From NCBI GenBank assembly GCA_005888325.1, contig VAWU01000032.1, forward strand, positions 1 to 64,000: a stretch of DNA of 64,000 nt. The letters run 5' to 3'. This document shows positions 1 through 8,719 of this stretch, in pieces. The stretch comes from Actinomycetota bacterium (GTDB lineage Bacteria; Actinomycetota; Acidimicrobiia; Acidimicrobiales; AC-14). How positions within the stretch are numbered: the stretch's first letter is position 1; every line of letters starts with the position of its first letter. The position numbers and the translations under genes were made by a program. A model generated the notes under the pieces. That model searched no databases. It was not told the origin of the DNA and saw nothing but the letters and a program-made list of their open reading frames with translations.

Positions 1-435
1 GAGCAGCCGGATGATCGCCGTGTCCCGCCTCGATCCCTTCGCCGCCTCGATCAGCCGCTTCAACTCGCGGTCGGTCAACACGTCCGGCACTTTCGCCAAG
101 CCCGCTGGCGCGCGTACTCGAGCGATCGGGCTGGCCTCGATCTCACCCTCTTCGATCAGCCAGTTGAAGAAGCTGCGCAGGCCACCGTGCCGTGCCCTGG
201 CCGTCGTGCCGTTCGTCGTTTCAACGAGGTGCAGTACCCAATCCTCGATCTGTTCCCGCGTGACGTCGGCTACCGGCGTCTCGCCGACGAACGTCGAGAA
301 GGCCCGTACGCTGGTCCGGTAGCTCTTGATGGTCTGCTCCGAGCGGCCCGCGGCTCGCAGCCATCGCTCGAACGATTGCATGGCGACGTCCACCGCGAAG
401 TTATCGTGCGAGCGCCCACTTCTCTTGAGGCTCAC
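1..435 (-). CDS. Tyrosine recombinase (phage/Xer-type integrase), N-terminal part
   Basis: Open frame of 145 codons running off the left edge. It starts most simply at GTG 435; in-frame alternatives are GTG 393 and ATG 381. The translation has the N-terminal SAM-like core-binding domain of tyrosine recombinases (FERWLRAAGRSEQTIKSYR, then GLRSFFNWLIEEGEIEASP) followed by the linker and the first helix of the catalytic domain (VPDVLTDRELKRLIEAAKG). The catalytic Arg/His/Tyr residues would lie outside the window, so activity cannot be judged. Its start lies only 9 bp past the stop of the truncated AAA ATPase on the same strand, which suggests that the end of an integrated element lies here. Confidence 0.85.
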   Translation of the reverse strand, partial: MSLKRSGRSHDNFAVDVAMQSFERWLRAAGRSEQTIKSYRTSVRAFSTFVGETPVADVTREQIEDWVLHLVETTNGTTARARHGGLRSFFNWLIEEGEIEASPIARVRAPAGLAKVPDVLTDRELKRLIEAAKGSRRDTAIIRLL

Positions 436-444
436 TGCCGCAGG

Positions 445-1449
445 TCAGGAGGCCAATCGCCTCGCGAGGTAATAGTCGATGATCTCGCGCCGGCCGCTGC
501 GGCTCGGGAGGTCGAAGTAGATCGCGCGGTCGAAACGGCCCGGGCGCATGAGCGCGGGGTCGAGGTCCTCGGCGCGGTTGGTGGCCCCGATCACCAGGAT
601 GTTCGCCGCATGCGGGCGCGGCGCGTCGAGCTGCCGGTGCGTCGGGACCCAGCGGTTGACCCGGTCGATCCCCCAGTTGCGCATGCGCCGACCGCCGGTC
701 GGCGTGTCGAACGACTGGAGCTGGATGAGCAGCTCGTTCACCACGCCCGAGATGCCCTCGCGCCCGGTCGACGCCCCCATGCCGGAGCGCGCCGCCCCGA
801 TGGCGTCGATCTCCTCGATGAACCCGATGGCGCCGCCCTCCTCCCGGGCCGCCTTGCGCAGCGCCTTGAAGTAGGAGCGGATCTTGCGGTTGGTCTGCCC
901 GTAGTACATCGACTGGAACGCCGACGACGACACGAAGAGGAAGGGCACGCCCGCCTCGCGCGCCATGGCCTTGGCCATGTAGGTCTTCCCGGTGCCGGGC
1001 GGTCCCTCGAAGAGGATGGCGCGGCGGGGCGAGCCACCCATGCGCTCACGGAAGGTCTTGAAGGCGAGGAACAGGTTGAGCGTCTTCACCACCTCCTCGA
1101 CGACCACGCCCGCGCCTTTGACGTCGGCGAGCGACACGTCGATCTCACCCGGGCGGTAGAGGACGTGGGGCGAGCGGCCCGCGCCGAGCATCGGCACGAG
1201 GATGGCCGCGCTCAGGAGGAGCACCAGCAGGATCGCGGGGAAGTAGGCCGCCAGCGCGGCCGGGAGGTGCGGCGGGCCCAGGACCACGGGGTGGCCCAGC
1301 AGGGCGCGGAGCAACATCCAGCCGGCCACGACGCCGAGACCGGTCGCGACCCGGCGCAGGCGCAGGCGCCGGTTCCTCTCGCGCTGGACCGCGACGTCGG
1401 CCATCGCGCTGCCGAGCGCGCCGACCTGTCCGAGCACCTGACCCTCCAT
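445..1449 (-). CDS. Membrane-anchored FtsH-like AAA ATPase, C-terminally truncated
   Basis: 334 aa from ATG 1449, which has an upstream GGAGAG; longer starts would add unconserved residues. Two membrane segments lie at about residues 34-57 and 65-87. A AAA module follows, with Walker A GPPGTGKT (about 149-156), Walker B with IEEID in place of the usual IDEID (about 210-214) and the second region of homology GATNR...RPGRFDR (about 287-307). The protein stops about 26 residues later, before the helical lid that normally completes an AAA domain, and there is no M41 protease domain. Family members normally continue. The break coincides with the integrase gene, so the gene was probably cut by an insertion. 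Whether the remnant folds is unknown. Confidence 0.8.
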   Translation of the reverse strand: MEGQVLGQVGALGSAMADVAVQRERNRRLRLRRVATGLGVVAGWMLLRALLGHPVVLGPPHLPAALAAYFPAILLVLLLSAAILVPMLGAGRSPHVLYRPGEIDVSLADVKGAGVVVEEVVKTLNLFLAFKTFRERMGGSPRRAILFEGPPGTGKTYMAKAMAREAGVPFLFVSSSAFQSMYYGQTNRKIRSYFKALRKAAREEGGAIGFIEEIDAIGAARSGMGASTGREGISGVVNELLIQLQSFDTPTGGRRMRNWGIDRVNRWVPTHRQLDAPRPHAANILVIGATNRAEDLDPALMRPGRFDRAIYFDLPSRSGRREIIDYYLARRLAS

Positions 1450-1533
1450 CGTCCTACTCTCCGTGGCTGTCGCTGCGATTCCCCCGAGGTGCACGCAAGA
1501 GTACGGAGAGTTGCGCCCGGGCGACAGGAGCAA

Positions 1534-1593
1534 CTTGCCACCCTCCGTGGTGACTAGTCACACCATGAACGAAGCGCGCATGCAGGTGGCAAG
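1534..1593. promoter_or_regulatory. Nested inverted repeats in a divergent promoter region
   Basis: Between the divergent AAA ATPase and thioredoxin-like genes, a perfect 9-bp inverted repeat (CTTGCCACC at 1534-1542, GGTGGCAAG at 1585-1593) encloses a perfect 12-bp palindrome GTGACTAGTCAC (1550-1561). The arrangement is what a dimeric regulator site could look like. No regulator is identified. Confidence 0.35.
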
Positions 1594-1607
1594 CTGGGCC
1601 CCTGCCC

Positions 1608-1994
1608 ATGGTGCTCGGCGTGTTCTTCGTGGTTGCGATCCTGGTCCTGCTGCTCCTCGTGCCCCCGATCTACCGGCAACGCCGTCGGGCCTCGACGCAG
1701 GCCCGCCGACCCTTGCCGGCCGTGCCCGCCCGCCTCCTGGCCGGCGCGGAGCGCACCTGGGTGGTCTTCACCACGCCCTACTGCGCCTCGGTCGGGTCGG
1801 TGGAGGCCCAACTGCGCGCCCACGACCCGGGCGCCCGGCTGGTCGAGATCGACGCCACCCTCGAGCCGTACCTGGCGCAGGAGTTCGACGTCCGGCGGGC
1901 CCCGACGGTGCTGCTCGCCGACGCGACGGGAAGGGTCCAGGCCCGGCTGGTCGGGACCGAGGGCGTCGACGCCTACGTGCGCAACCCGAAGTAG
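1608..1994 (+). CDS. Membrane-anchored thioredoxin-fold protein, single active-site Cys
   Basis: 128 aa. An N-terminal hydrophobic segment (residues 2-20) is followed by a basic stop-transfer patch (YRQRRR), then a thioredoxin-like fold with the strand WVVFTTPYCASVGSVEAQL and the cis-Pro region APTVLLAD. The position expected to be CxxC reads CASV, so only one cysteine is present and classical dithiol oxidoreductase activity is unlikely. It overlaps the convergent rmlC by 22 bp. Role unknown; a redox-sensing or structural thioredoxin fold is possible. Confidence 0.65.
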   Translation: MVLGVFFVVAILVLLLLVPPIYRQRRRASTQARRPLPAVPARLLAGAERTWVVFTTPYCASVGSVEAQLRAHDPGARLVEIDATLEPYLAQEFDVRRAPTVLLADATGRVQARLVGTEGVDAYVRNPK

Positions 1995-2524
1995 GGGGTG
2001 CGCCCGGGTGGGAGCTCGCCGCGACGGGGGTTCGACCGGTCGCGCTCGGAGACGACGGGGTCCGTGAGCTGCCAGTCGGCGTCGATGTCGGGATCGTCCC
2101 ATGCCACCCCGAGCTCGTCCTCCGCGTTGTAGTACTGGTCGACGAGATAGGTGATGGTGAGGTCGGTGAGCGCCCCGAACCCATGGGCGACACCCGGGGG
2201 GATGAAGACGCCGATCTCCGCGCGGTCACCGATCTCGAGGCAGAGCGTGGCTCCCTCGGTCGGCGAGCCCTGGCGCAGGTCGTGCAGCACGACCCGGGCC
2301 CGGCCCTTCGGCACGTACCAGTAGTCCGCCTGGTGCAGGTGGTAGTGGAGGCCGACGAGACTGCCGGCCTGCTTGTCGGAACGGTTGCCCTGCACCATCT
2401 CGCGGCCGTTCGGGAACCACGATCGCCGGTACGTCTCCTGGAAGCGACCGCGCTCGTCGCCGTGGGCGTCCGGCTCGACCAGCCACACGCCGCGGATCGC
2501 GTCGGACTCGTTGATGGTCGGCAC
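1973..2524 (-). CDS. rmlC: dTDP-4-dehydrorhamnose 3,5-epimerase family (RmlC-like)
   Basis: 183 aa cupin. It has the RmlC signature: DERGRFQETYRRSWF near residues 23-37, the catalytic-type histidine in GLHYHLHQADYWY, and the IPPGVAHGF barrel segment. RmlC converts dTDP-4-keto-6-deoxyglucose to the L-lyxo isomer for dTDP-L-rhamnose. rmlA, rmlB and rmlD are not in the window, so the substrate is inferred from the family; some RmlC relatives act on other dTDP or UDP sugars. It is last in a same-strand run with flavin reductase (21-bp gap) and metallo-hydrolase genes, possibly co-transcribed. Confidence 0.8.
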   Translation of the reverse strand: MPTINESDAIRGVWLVEPDAHGDERGRFQETYRRSWFPNGREMVQGNRSDKQAGSLVGLHYHLHQADYWYVPKGRARVVLHDLRQGSPTEGATLCLEIGDRAEIGVFIPPGVAHGFGALTDLTITYLVDQYYNAEDELGVAWDDPDIDADWQLTDPVVSERDRSNPRRGELPPGRTPYFGLRT

Positions 2525-2545
2525 CTCGCGCTCCCGCCCGACGCG

Positions 2546-3091
2546 TCAGGTCTCGAAGCGGCCGTAGCCACCGCGGAAGAAGGCCAGCGGTCCCTGCTCA
2601 CGCGACAGCCCGACGTCGAGCACGTGACCGACGACGATCACGTGGTCGCCCCCGTCGTGCTCGGCTTCGGTGACGCAGTCGATCCACGCGAGCACGCCGG
2701 CGAGGATGGGTGATCCCGACTCGGCGGGACGCCAGCCCATGCCGCGGAACTTGTCGGCGCCCCGAGTGGCGAACAGCCGGCTCACGTCCTCCTGGTCTTC
2801 GCTCAGGATGTTGACGCAGAAGCGCCCGGCGGCCTGGATCGACGGCCACGTCGTCGACGACTTCGCCGCGCAGAAGACCACGAGCGGCGGGTCGAGCGAG
2901 AGCGACGCGAAGGAGTTGACCGCCAGGCCCGCCGGCTCGCCGTCGTGCACGGCGGTGATCACGGTGACGCCGGTGACGAAATGCCCGAGCACCTGGCGGT
3001 AACGGGCGGAGTCGACCGTCGCGGGGCGCCGCGGCGGCGTGTCGGGCGCCTCGGCCGCCGGACCCAGCGCGTCCTCGGCTTGGTTGGACAC
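2546..3091 (-). CDS. Flavin reductase-like FMN-binding protein
   Basis: 181 aa, GTG start. The flavin reductase (split-barrel FMN) domain starts at about residue 30 (YRQVLGHFVTGVTVIT) and shows the typical NSFASLSLDPPLVVFC strand, with VGHVLDV near the C-terminus. Family members supply reduced flavin to two-component monooxygenases or bind FMN themselves. No partner monooxygenase is adjacent. It lies 40 bp downstream of the metallo-hydrolase gene and 21 bp upstream of rmlC. Confidence 0.8.
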   Translation of the reverse strand: MSNQAEDALGPAAEAPDTPPRRPATVDSARYRQVLGHFVTGVTVITAVHDGEPAGLAVNSFASLSLDPPLVVFCAAKSSTTWPSIQAAGRFCVNILSEDQEDVSRLFATRGADKFRGMGWRPAESGSPILAGVLAWIDCVTEAEHDGGDHVIVVGHVLDVGLSREQGPLAFFRGGYGRFET

Positions 3092-3131
3092 GGCTGCCGC
3101 CTCCTGACTGCTGTTACGGAACGCAGACCGC

Positions 3132-3968
3132 TCAGCGCTCGTACGAGACGGTCAAGCCTTCCGCGGCGGCGATGACCTCGTCCACTCCCATGCGCCCGGC
3201 GGTGCGCCGCGCCCCTTCGAGCAGGTGGTCGACCTCGTCGTCGTCGTGGCCGGGGTCGTGGTGGAAGAGCGCGAGCGTGCGGGCGCCGGCCTCGCGCGCC
3301 ACGAACACCGCGTAGTCGACCGTGCAGTGGCCCCAGTGCGCCTTGTGCTCCCACTCGTCGGGTCGGTACTGCGCGTCGTGGATGAGCAGGTCGACTCCGT
3401 CGGCCAGCTCGAGCACGGCATCGGCGACCGAGTCCTGCTCCGGCGGAGCCTGGTGGTCGCTGATGTACGCGACGGACACACCCTCCCAGTCGATGCGGTA
3501 GCCGACCGTCGGCCCCGGATGGGGCACCGGCCGCACCATGACCTTGGCCGAGCCGATCGCCAGCTCCTCGTCGACGACGTCGTGGAACCGGATGTCGCCG
3601 CGCAGCTCGGCCGCCCGGACCGGGAAGTACGGAGGCTTCATCAGGTCGTTGAACACCTCGGCCAGGGAGCCCTCGTCCTGGGTGGGGCCGTAGATGTCGA
3701 GCCGGGCGCCGGGCCGGTCGACGGGGACGAAGAACGGCAGGCCCTGCACGTGGTCCCAGTGCATGTGGGTCACGAGGGCCGTGCCCCGGAAGGAGCCGTC
3801 GGTGGGGAGGGTCTCTCCCCAGAACCGGAGGCCGGTGCCGATGTCGAGGACGATCGGGTCCTCGCCTGCGACCTCGAGCGAGACGCACGCCGTGTTGCCT
3901 CCGTAGCGGCGGTTCGCCTCACACGGGCAAGGTGTCGAGCCCCGGACCCCGTAGAAGGTGATGTTCAG
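3132..3968 (-). CDS. Metallo-beta-lactamase-fold hydrolase, apparent CTG start
   Basis: 278 aa. The zinc motif THMHWDH lies at about residues 64-70, with further metal ligands in HPGPTVGYR, SDHQ and the C-terminal FHHDPGHDDDE. The frame carries a well-conserved N-terminus (LNITFYGVRGSTPCPCEANRR) upstream of any in-frame ATG, GTG or TTG. Only CTG 3968 fits, preceded by GGGGAG at a 6-nt spacing; an in-frame TGA closes the frame five codons further upstream. RNase Z-like or phosphodiesterase-like hydrolases share this start, and the substrate is unknown. A non-AUG, non-GUG start suggests low expression or initiation control. Confidence 0.8.
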   Translation of the reverse strand: MNITFYGVRGSTPCPCEANRRYGGNTACVSLEVAGEDPIVLDIGTGLRFWGETLPTDGSFRGTALVTHMHWDHVQGLPFFVPVDRPGARLDIYGPTQDEGSLAEVFNDLMKPPYFPVRAAELRGDIRFHDVVDEELAIGSAKVMVRPVPHPGPTVGYRIDWEGVSVAYISDHQAPPEQDSVADAVLELADGVDLLIHDAQYRPDEWEHKAHWGHCTVDYAVFVAREAGARTLALFHHDPGHDDDEVDHLLEGARRTAGRMGVDEVIAAAEGLTVSYER

Positions 3969-4077
3969 CTGTCGCTCCCCGCGTCACCCACGTCACCCAT
4001 GGGGCACCAGTCGTGGGCACGTTACCCACGACGCCATGTTGCCGTAACCCGGAGCGGTTTGCGCTGTGGCGTTCGGC

Positions 4078-5175
4078 TCAGGTACGGCCGGCGGTCGCCA
4101 GGCCCCGCTGCTGCAACATGATCCGCAGATCGTGGGGGTTCGACGCCACGCCCAGAGCGCCGGCCCAGTCGATGACGCCCCGCTCGTAGAGCTTGGCCAG
4201 GTGCTGGTCGAACGTCTGCATGCCGTAGTACTCGCCGTCGGCGATGATCGCCTGGATGTCGCCCGTCAGCTGCGGGTCGAGGATGCACTGCTGGATGCGG
4301 CCGTTCACCACCATGACCTCGAGCACCGCCACGCGCGCGTCGCCGTCGGCGGTGGGCACCAGGCGCTGGCAGATCGTGCCCTTCAACGATCCCGCGAGCG
4401 TGGCGCGCACCTGGCCGTGCTGATGGGGCGGGAAGAAGTCGACGATGCGGTTGATCGTCTCCGACGCGTCGGTCGTGTGCAGGGTGGAGAGCACCAGGTG
4501 GCCCGTGTCCGCGGCCCGCAGCGCGGCTGACACGGTCTCCTCGTCACGCATCTCGCCGACGAAGATGACGTCGGGGTCCTGGCGCATGGCCGAGCGCATC
4601 GCGGCCGCGAAGTCGACCGTGTCGACGCCGATCTCGCGCTGGTTGATGGAGGCGAGCTGGTCGCGGTGGAGCACCTCGATCGGGTCCTCGATGGTGATCA
4701 CGTGCACTTCGCGATCGTTGTTGATCCAGTCGATCATCGCCGCGAGGGTGGTGGTCTTCCCCGAGCCGGTCGGACCGGTGACGAGCACGAGGCCGCGGTG
4801 CTCTCCCGCCAGTCGGCCCACCACTTCGGGCAGCCCGAGATCGTCGAACGAGGCGGTGCCGGTGCGCACGAGACGGAAGATCATGGCGACCGAGCCCCGC
4901 TGGAGGAAGACGTTCACGCGGAAGCGCCCCAGGCCCTCGACGCCGTAGGCGAAGTCGGCTTCGTGATAGCGCTCGAAGTGCTCGTACATGTCCGGGCGCA
5001 TGATCGCCATCGCCATGTCGGCCGTGACCGCGGAGGTGAGCTCCTCCTCGCCCTCGAGCCGGTGCAGGGTGCCGTTCACGCGTATACGCGGAGCGGAGCC
5101 GCCCTTCACGTGCAGGTCGGAGCCTTCCGCCTCGGCGAGGGCGCGGAGGAAGCGATCGAGTCGTTCCCTGGCCAT
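4078..5175 (-). CDS. pilT: Type IV pilus twitching motility ATPase PilT
   Basis: 365 aa from ATG 5175. Hexameric retraction ATPase family: N-terminal PAS-like domain (GSDLHVKGGSAPRIRVNG), Walker A GPTGSGKTTT (about residue 135), Asp box TIEDPIE, Walker B DPDVIFVGEMRD, His box STLHTTDA and the C-terminal part LGVASNP. PilT depolymerises type IV pili. No pilB, pilC, pilM-Q or prepilin peptidase is nearby; the only other pilus-like gene in the window is the Flp pilin at 34.1 kb. It is therefore an orphan copy here. Confidence 0.9.
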   Translation of the reverse strand: MARERLDRFLRALAEAEGSDLHVKGGSAPRIRVNGTLHRLEGEEELTSAVTADMAMAIMRPDMYEHFERYHEADFAYGVEGLGRFRVNVFLQRGSVAMIFRLVRTGTASFDDLGLPEVVGRLAGEHRGLVLVTGPTGSGKTTTLAAMIDWINNDREVHVITIEDPIEVLHRDQLASINQREIGVDTVDFAAAMRSAMRQDPDVIFVGEMRDEETVSAALRAADTGHLVLSTLHTTDASETINRIVDFFPPHQHGQVRATLAGSLKGTICQRLVPTADGDARVAVLEVMVVNGRIQQCILDPQLTGDIQAIIADGEYYGMQTFDQHLAKLYERGVIDWAGALGVASNPHDLRIMLQQRGLATAGRT

Positions 5176-5202
5176 GTTGTTGAGTCGACACCGCTGCCTC
5201 GA

Positions 5203-5239
5203 GCCTTGACGGGAAATGCCTCGCGCCTTGGCGGGAAAT
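5203..5239. repeat. Imperfect 15-bp direct repeat upstream of secreted protein
   Basis: GCCTTGACGGGAAAT (5203-5217) and GCCTTGGCGGGAAAT (5225-5239) differ at one base and lie 22 bp apart, two helical turns. They sit in the gap between the divergent pilT and the large secreted protein gene. They could be a regulator site or another of the short tandem duplications of this genome. Confidence 0.5.
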
Positions 5240-5268
5240 AGAGTCAGCAGTTGTCGAAGGGTGGGGGC

Positions 5269-8200
5269 ATGCGCGGTTGGGGAGGGCCCAAACACCGGCG
5301 AGCCATCGTGTTGGCCCTGACGGCTGCGGGCCTGACGGCAGTGGGCCTGCCGGGCCTGCCGCGAGCTCAGGCGCTCGTGCCCGCGTCGGTCGAGGCCCGG
5401 CTCACCGCCGGGGACAGCGACGACAACTTCGGGCCGGCCACCGACCTCGACGGGGACACCGCCGTCGCCGCCCTCAACCGCCGGGAGAACGGAGTCGTCG
5501 TCCAGCGTTCGGTGGTCGTGTTCCGGCGGGCGGGCACCGCCTGGGCCCAGGAGGCGGTGCTCGCGCTGCCGCTGGCGCAGACTGCGGTGACCGACCTTGC
5601 CGTCGACGGCGACACGGTGGCGGCCGGCACCTCCCCCGGCCCCACGTTCGTTTTCACCCGCAGCGGGACGACGTGGACCCGACAGGCGACGCTGACGGCA
5701 TCCGACGCCGGCGCCTCCCGGTTCGGTGAGTCGGTGGCGGTCGATGGCAACACCATCGTCGTGGGCTCGCCGCCGCCGCCGAGCGGCGTGCCCGGCGCCG
5801 CCTACGTGTTCAGGCGCACGGGCAGCACCTGGGCACAGACGGCCAAGCTCACCGTGCCCGGCGTGAGCAACGCCGGCTACGGCGTGGCCCTGGACGCGGG
5901 CACGGTCGTGATGGGCTCCGAGCGGCCCAACGCGGCGCATGTCTTCGTGCTCGGTTTTGCGGGCTGGGCGCTCCAGGCGTCGATTTCGCCGCCGGCCACC
6001 TCCCTAGGCACGCGATTCGGTCTCTCGGGCCTCGCCATCTCCGGCGCCACCCTCATCGCGGGCGATGATTCTTTCGCGGTAGCCACGCCGGAGAGCCCCG
6101 GAGGCTCGACAGGCACCGCGTGGGTGTTCACCCGCACGGGCACGACCTGGGCCCGGCAGGCCCAGCTGCTCGCGCCCGACGGCAAGGCGGTGGACTTCTT
6201 CGGAGCTGCGGTCGCGCTCGCCGGCGACCTCGCTTTCGTCGGCGCGCCCCAGCCCTTCGGGTCCTCCACGGGAAAGCTGTACGCATTCAAGCGATCGGGC
6301 ACGACGTGGGGGGCCGACATCGTCCCCTCGCCCCAGGGCTTTCAGGGCAGGAGCCTCGGCGAACGCGTCGCCCTGTCGGGCACCACCGCCCTCGCCGTCA
6401 CCAACGACTTCGCCTTCGGCACCCAGGAGGCGGCGTTCGTCTACCGCTTGGGCGATCCCACCGCGAGACCACCGGGCCCACCCACCGGTGTGAGCGCCAC
6501 TGCCGGGAGCACCCTGGCCGACGTCGCCTGGCAGGCACCCGCGAGCGACGGTGGCGCGCTCATCAACGGCTATCTCGTCACCGCCAGCCCCGGGGGCGCG
6601 AGCACGCGCGTCCCCTACACCGCCCGGTCGGCGCGCGTCACGGGACTGACGAACGGCGTACCGCACACGTTCAGTGTCGTGGCCACCAACGGCGCCGGCG
6701 ACAGCGCCCCATCGGCGCCGTCGAGCCCTGTGGAGCCGCGTCCGCAGGTGATCGTCGACGACGTGTCACGGCTCGAAGGCGACTCAGCCACGGCTCCGGT
6801 GGCGGTTCCCGTACGCCTGTCCGACCCCACCACCGACACCGTCACCGTCACCCTCGCGAGCGTCGACGGCACGGCGAAGGCGGGCACGGACTACACCGCG
6901 GCCACCCGTTCGGTCACGTTCCCGCCGGGCTCGGTGACGGCGGCGGCGCCCACTTGGGCGGTGGTGGGTGAGACCGTGCAAGAGTCCGATGAGACATTCC
7001 GCCTCGACCTCTCGGCCGGCAACGCGGTGCTCGCCCGCTCCACGGCGACGGTGACGATCCTCGATGACGACGTGCCGCCGGAAGCGGTGAACCGCACCGT
7101 GCAGCTCGACCTCGATCCTGCCGGTGGCCCGCCCGACGCGTCGCTTCCCGGGTTCGGGCCGGTCGACCTCGACGCATCCGGCCGCATCGCGGCCTTCTCG
7201 TCACTTTCGACCAACGTCGTGGCCGGCGACACGAACGGGGTCTCGGACACCTTCGTGCGCTCGCTCGACGGCGAGAAGACCACGCTCGCCAGCGCCACGC
7301 CCGCGGGTGGGGTGGGTAACGGATCCAGCTACTCCGGAGTTCTGAGCGCCGACGGCAACGTCATCGCCTTCGAGACGAACGCGAGCAACCTGGTGAATGC
7401 GCCGGATGCCAACGGCACGAGCGATGTCGTCGCGCGCAACCTGACCACCGGCACGACCGAGCTGGTGAGCGGAACCCCAGCCGGCGGGGCGGGCAACGGG
7501 TTCAGCCGGCTTCCCCTGATCACCCCCGACGGGCGATACGTCGCCTTCCTTTCGGATGCGAGCGACCTCGTGCCGGGTGACACCAACGGTACGACCGACG
7601 TGTTCGTACGTGACCTTCTATCCGACACCACCAGACGGGCGAGCCTCGGCGCGGGCAACGTCCAGCCGGAGAACTTCAGCGTCCCGCTCGGGCTCAGCTC
7701 CGACGGTCGCTACGTCCTCTTCCACAGCGCGGCTGACAACCTCGGCGGCCGGGTGTTCGATCTCTACCTTCGCGACATGGTGGCCGGCACGACCCGATCG
7801 CTCTCGGCGGCCCTGCCCGCCGACCAGCACTTCGAGCTGTTCGGCAACGCGGCCGCCTCCAGCGGCACCGGTCGCTTCGTGGCCTTCGAGTCGACCGACC
7901 AGATCGACGACGAGGAGCCCCCCACGAGCCAGGGCGTCTGGCTCTTCGACCGCGCGACTGGCACGACCCGTGCGCTCACACCAACCGGTGACGGCATCTG
8001 GCGCCGCGAGTTCTCCGACTTCATCGCCATGAGCCGCAACGGAGGGCGGGTGCTGTTCTCCAGCGAAGGACGCGCCTACCTCTACGACCGCCTGGCCGGC
8101 ACCACACGCGCACTGCCCGCCGGTTTCGATGCCCTCGCCATCGCGCCGGGCGGTGGAGTCGGGATCATGAGGAAGAGCGGGCAGCCGTTCCTCACGCCGC

Positions 8201-8694
8201 TGACCGACCATGTCTTCATCGACCTCGACACCTTCACCACCGCGCCGTTGGCCGTGCCGCGGGGCACCGCGACCGTCCTCCCCCAGGAGTTCTCGTTGAG
8301 TGAGGACGGCACCCACGCGGGGTTCGACGAGTACCTCACCAGCTCCACCGACGATGCACACCCGTGGGTATCGAGCACTGCCGCCCTCTCTGCAAACGAC
8401 GCAACCGGCCACGAGGGCGACGGCACCATCCCGGTCACCGTGCGGCTGGCCCGAACGAGCGCGACCGGTGTCAACGTCCGCTACGCCACCGCGAATGGCT
8501 CCGCCGGGCCCGCCGACTACACGGCGGTGACGGGCATCCTCCGCTTCCCGCGCGGCGTCACTGCGCTGACCGTGCAGGTCCCCGTCAACGCCGACGGCAT
8601 CGCCGAGGGCACCGAAACCTTCTCGCTCGTGCTCTCGTCTCCCGTACGCGCGATCCTGGCCGACGACCGTGCCACCGTGACGATCACCCCCTGA
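5269..8694 (+). CDS. Large secreted beta-propeller / FN3 / Calx-beta protein
   Basis: 1141 aa from ATG 5269, with AAGGG 8 nt upstream. A signal peptide ends near LPRAQA (about residue 35). Domains in order: FG-GAP-like propeller repeats (about 40-405, with recurring 'VFxRxGTTWxxQA'), one fibronectin type III domain (about 410-492), a Calx-beta domain (about 495-605, ending ATVTILDDDV), PD40/TolB-like repeats (about 620-1030, with recurring 'SxDGRYVxFxS'), and a second Calx-beta domain at the C-terminus (ending RATVTITP). No sortase motif or membrane anchor is visible, so it is probably secreted or loosely cell-associated. The Calx-beta domains suggest calcium binding; the ligand is unknown. 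Codon use looks like the neighbours. Confidence 0.85.
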   Translation: MRGWGGPKHRRAIVLALTAAGLTAVGLPGLPRAQALVPASVEARLTAGDSDDNFGPATDLDGDTAVAALNRRENGVVVQRSVVVFRRAGTAWAQEAVLALPLAQTAVTDLAVDGDTVAAGTSPGPTFVFTRSGTTWTRQATLTASDAGASRFGESVAVDGNTIVVGSPPPPSGVPGAAYVFRRTGSTWAQTAKLTVPGVSNAGYGVALDAGTVVMGSERPNAAHVFVLGFAGWALQASISPPATSLGTRFGLSGLAISGATLIAGDDSFAVATPESPGGSTGTAWVFTRTGTTWARQAQLLAPDGKAVDFFGAAVALAGDLAFVGAPQPFGSSTGKLYAFKRSGTTWGADIVPSPQGFQGRSLGERVALSGTTALAVTNDFAFGTQEAAFVYRLGDPTARPPGPPTGVSATAGSTLADVAWQAPASDGGALINGYLVTASPGGASTRVPYTARSARVTGLTNGVPHTFSVVATNGAGDSAPSAPSSPVEPRPQVIVDDVSRLEGDSATAPVAVPVRLSDPTTDTVTVTLASVDGTAKAGTDYTAATRSVTFPPGSVTAAAPTWAVVGETVQESDETFRLDLSAGNAVLARSTATVTILDDDVPPEAVNRTVQLDLDPAGGPPDASLPGFGPVDLDASGRIAAFSSLSTNVVAGDTNGVSDTFVRSLDGEKTTLASATPAGGVGNGSSYSGVLSADGNVIAFETNASNLVNAPDANGTSDVVARNLTTGTTELVSGTPAGGAGNGFSRLPLITPDGRYVAFLSDASDLVPGDTNGTTDVFVRDLLSDTTRRASLGAGNVQPENFSVPLGLSSDGRYVLFHSAADNLGGRVFDLYLRDMVAGTTRSLSAALPADQHFELFGNAAASSGTGRFVAFESTDQIDDEEPPTSQGVWLFDRATGTTRALTPTGDGIWRREFSDFIAMSRNGGRVLFSSEGRAYLYDRLAGTTRALPAGFDALAIAPGGGVGIMRKSGQPFLTPLTDHVFIDLDTFTTAPLAVPRGTATVLPQEFSLSEDGTHAGFDEYLTSSTDDAHPWVSSTAALSANDATGHEGDGTIPVTVRLARTSATGVNVRYATANGSAGPADYTAVTGILRFPRGVTALTVQVPVNADGIAEGTETFSLVLSSPVRAILADDRATVTITP

Positions 8695-8719
8695 GAGGGT
8701 GGGCGATAGCCTCGGATCG

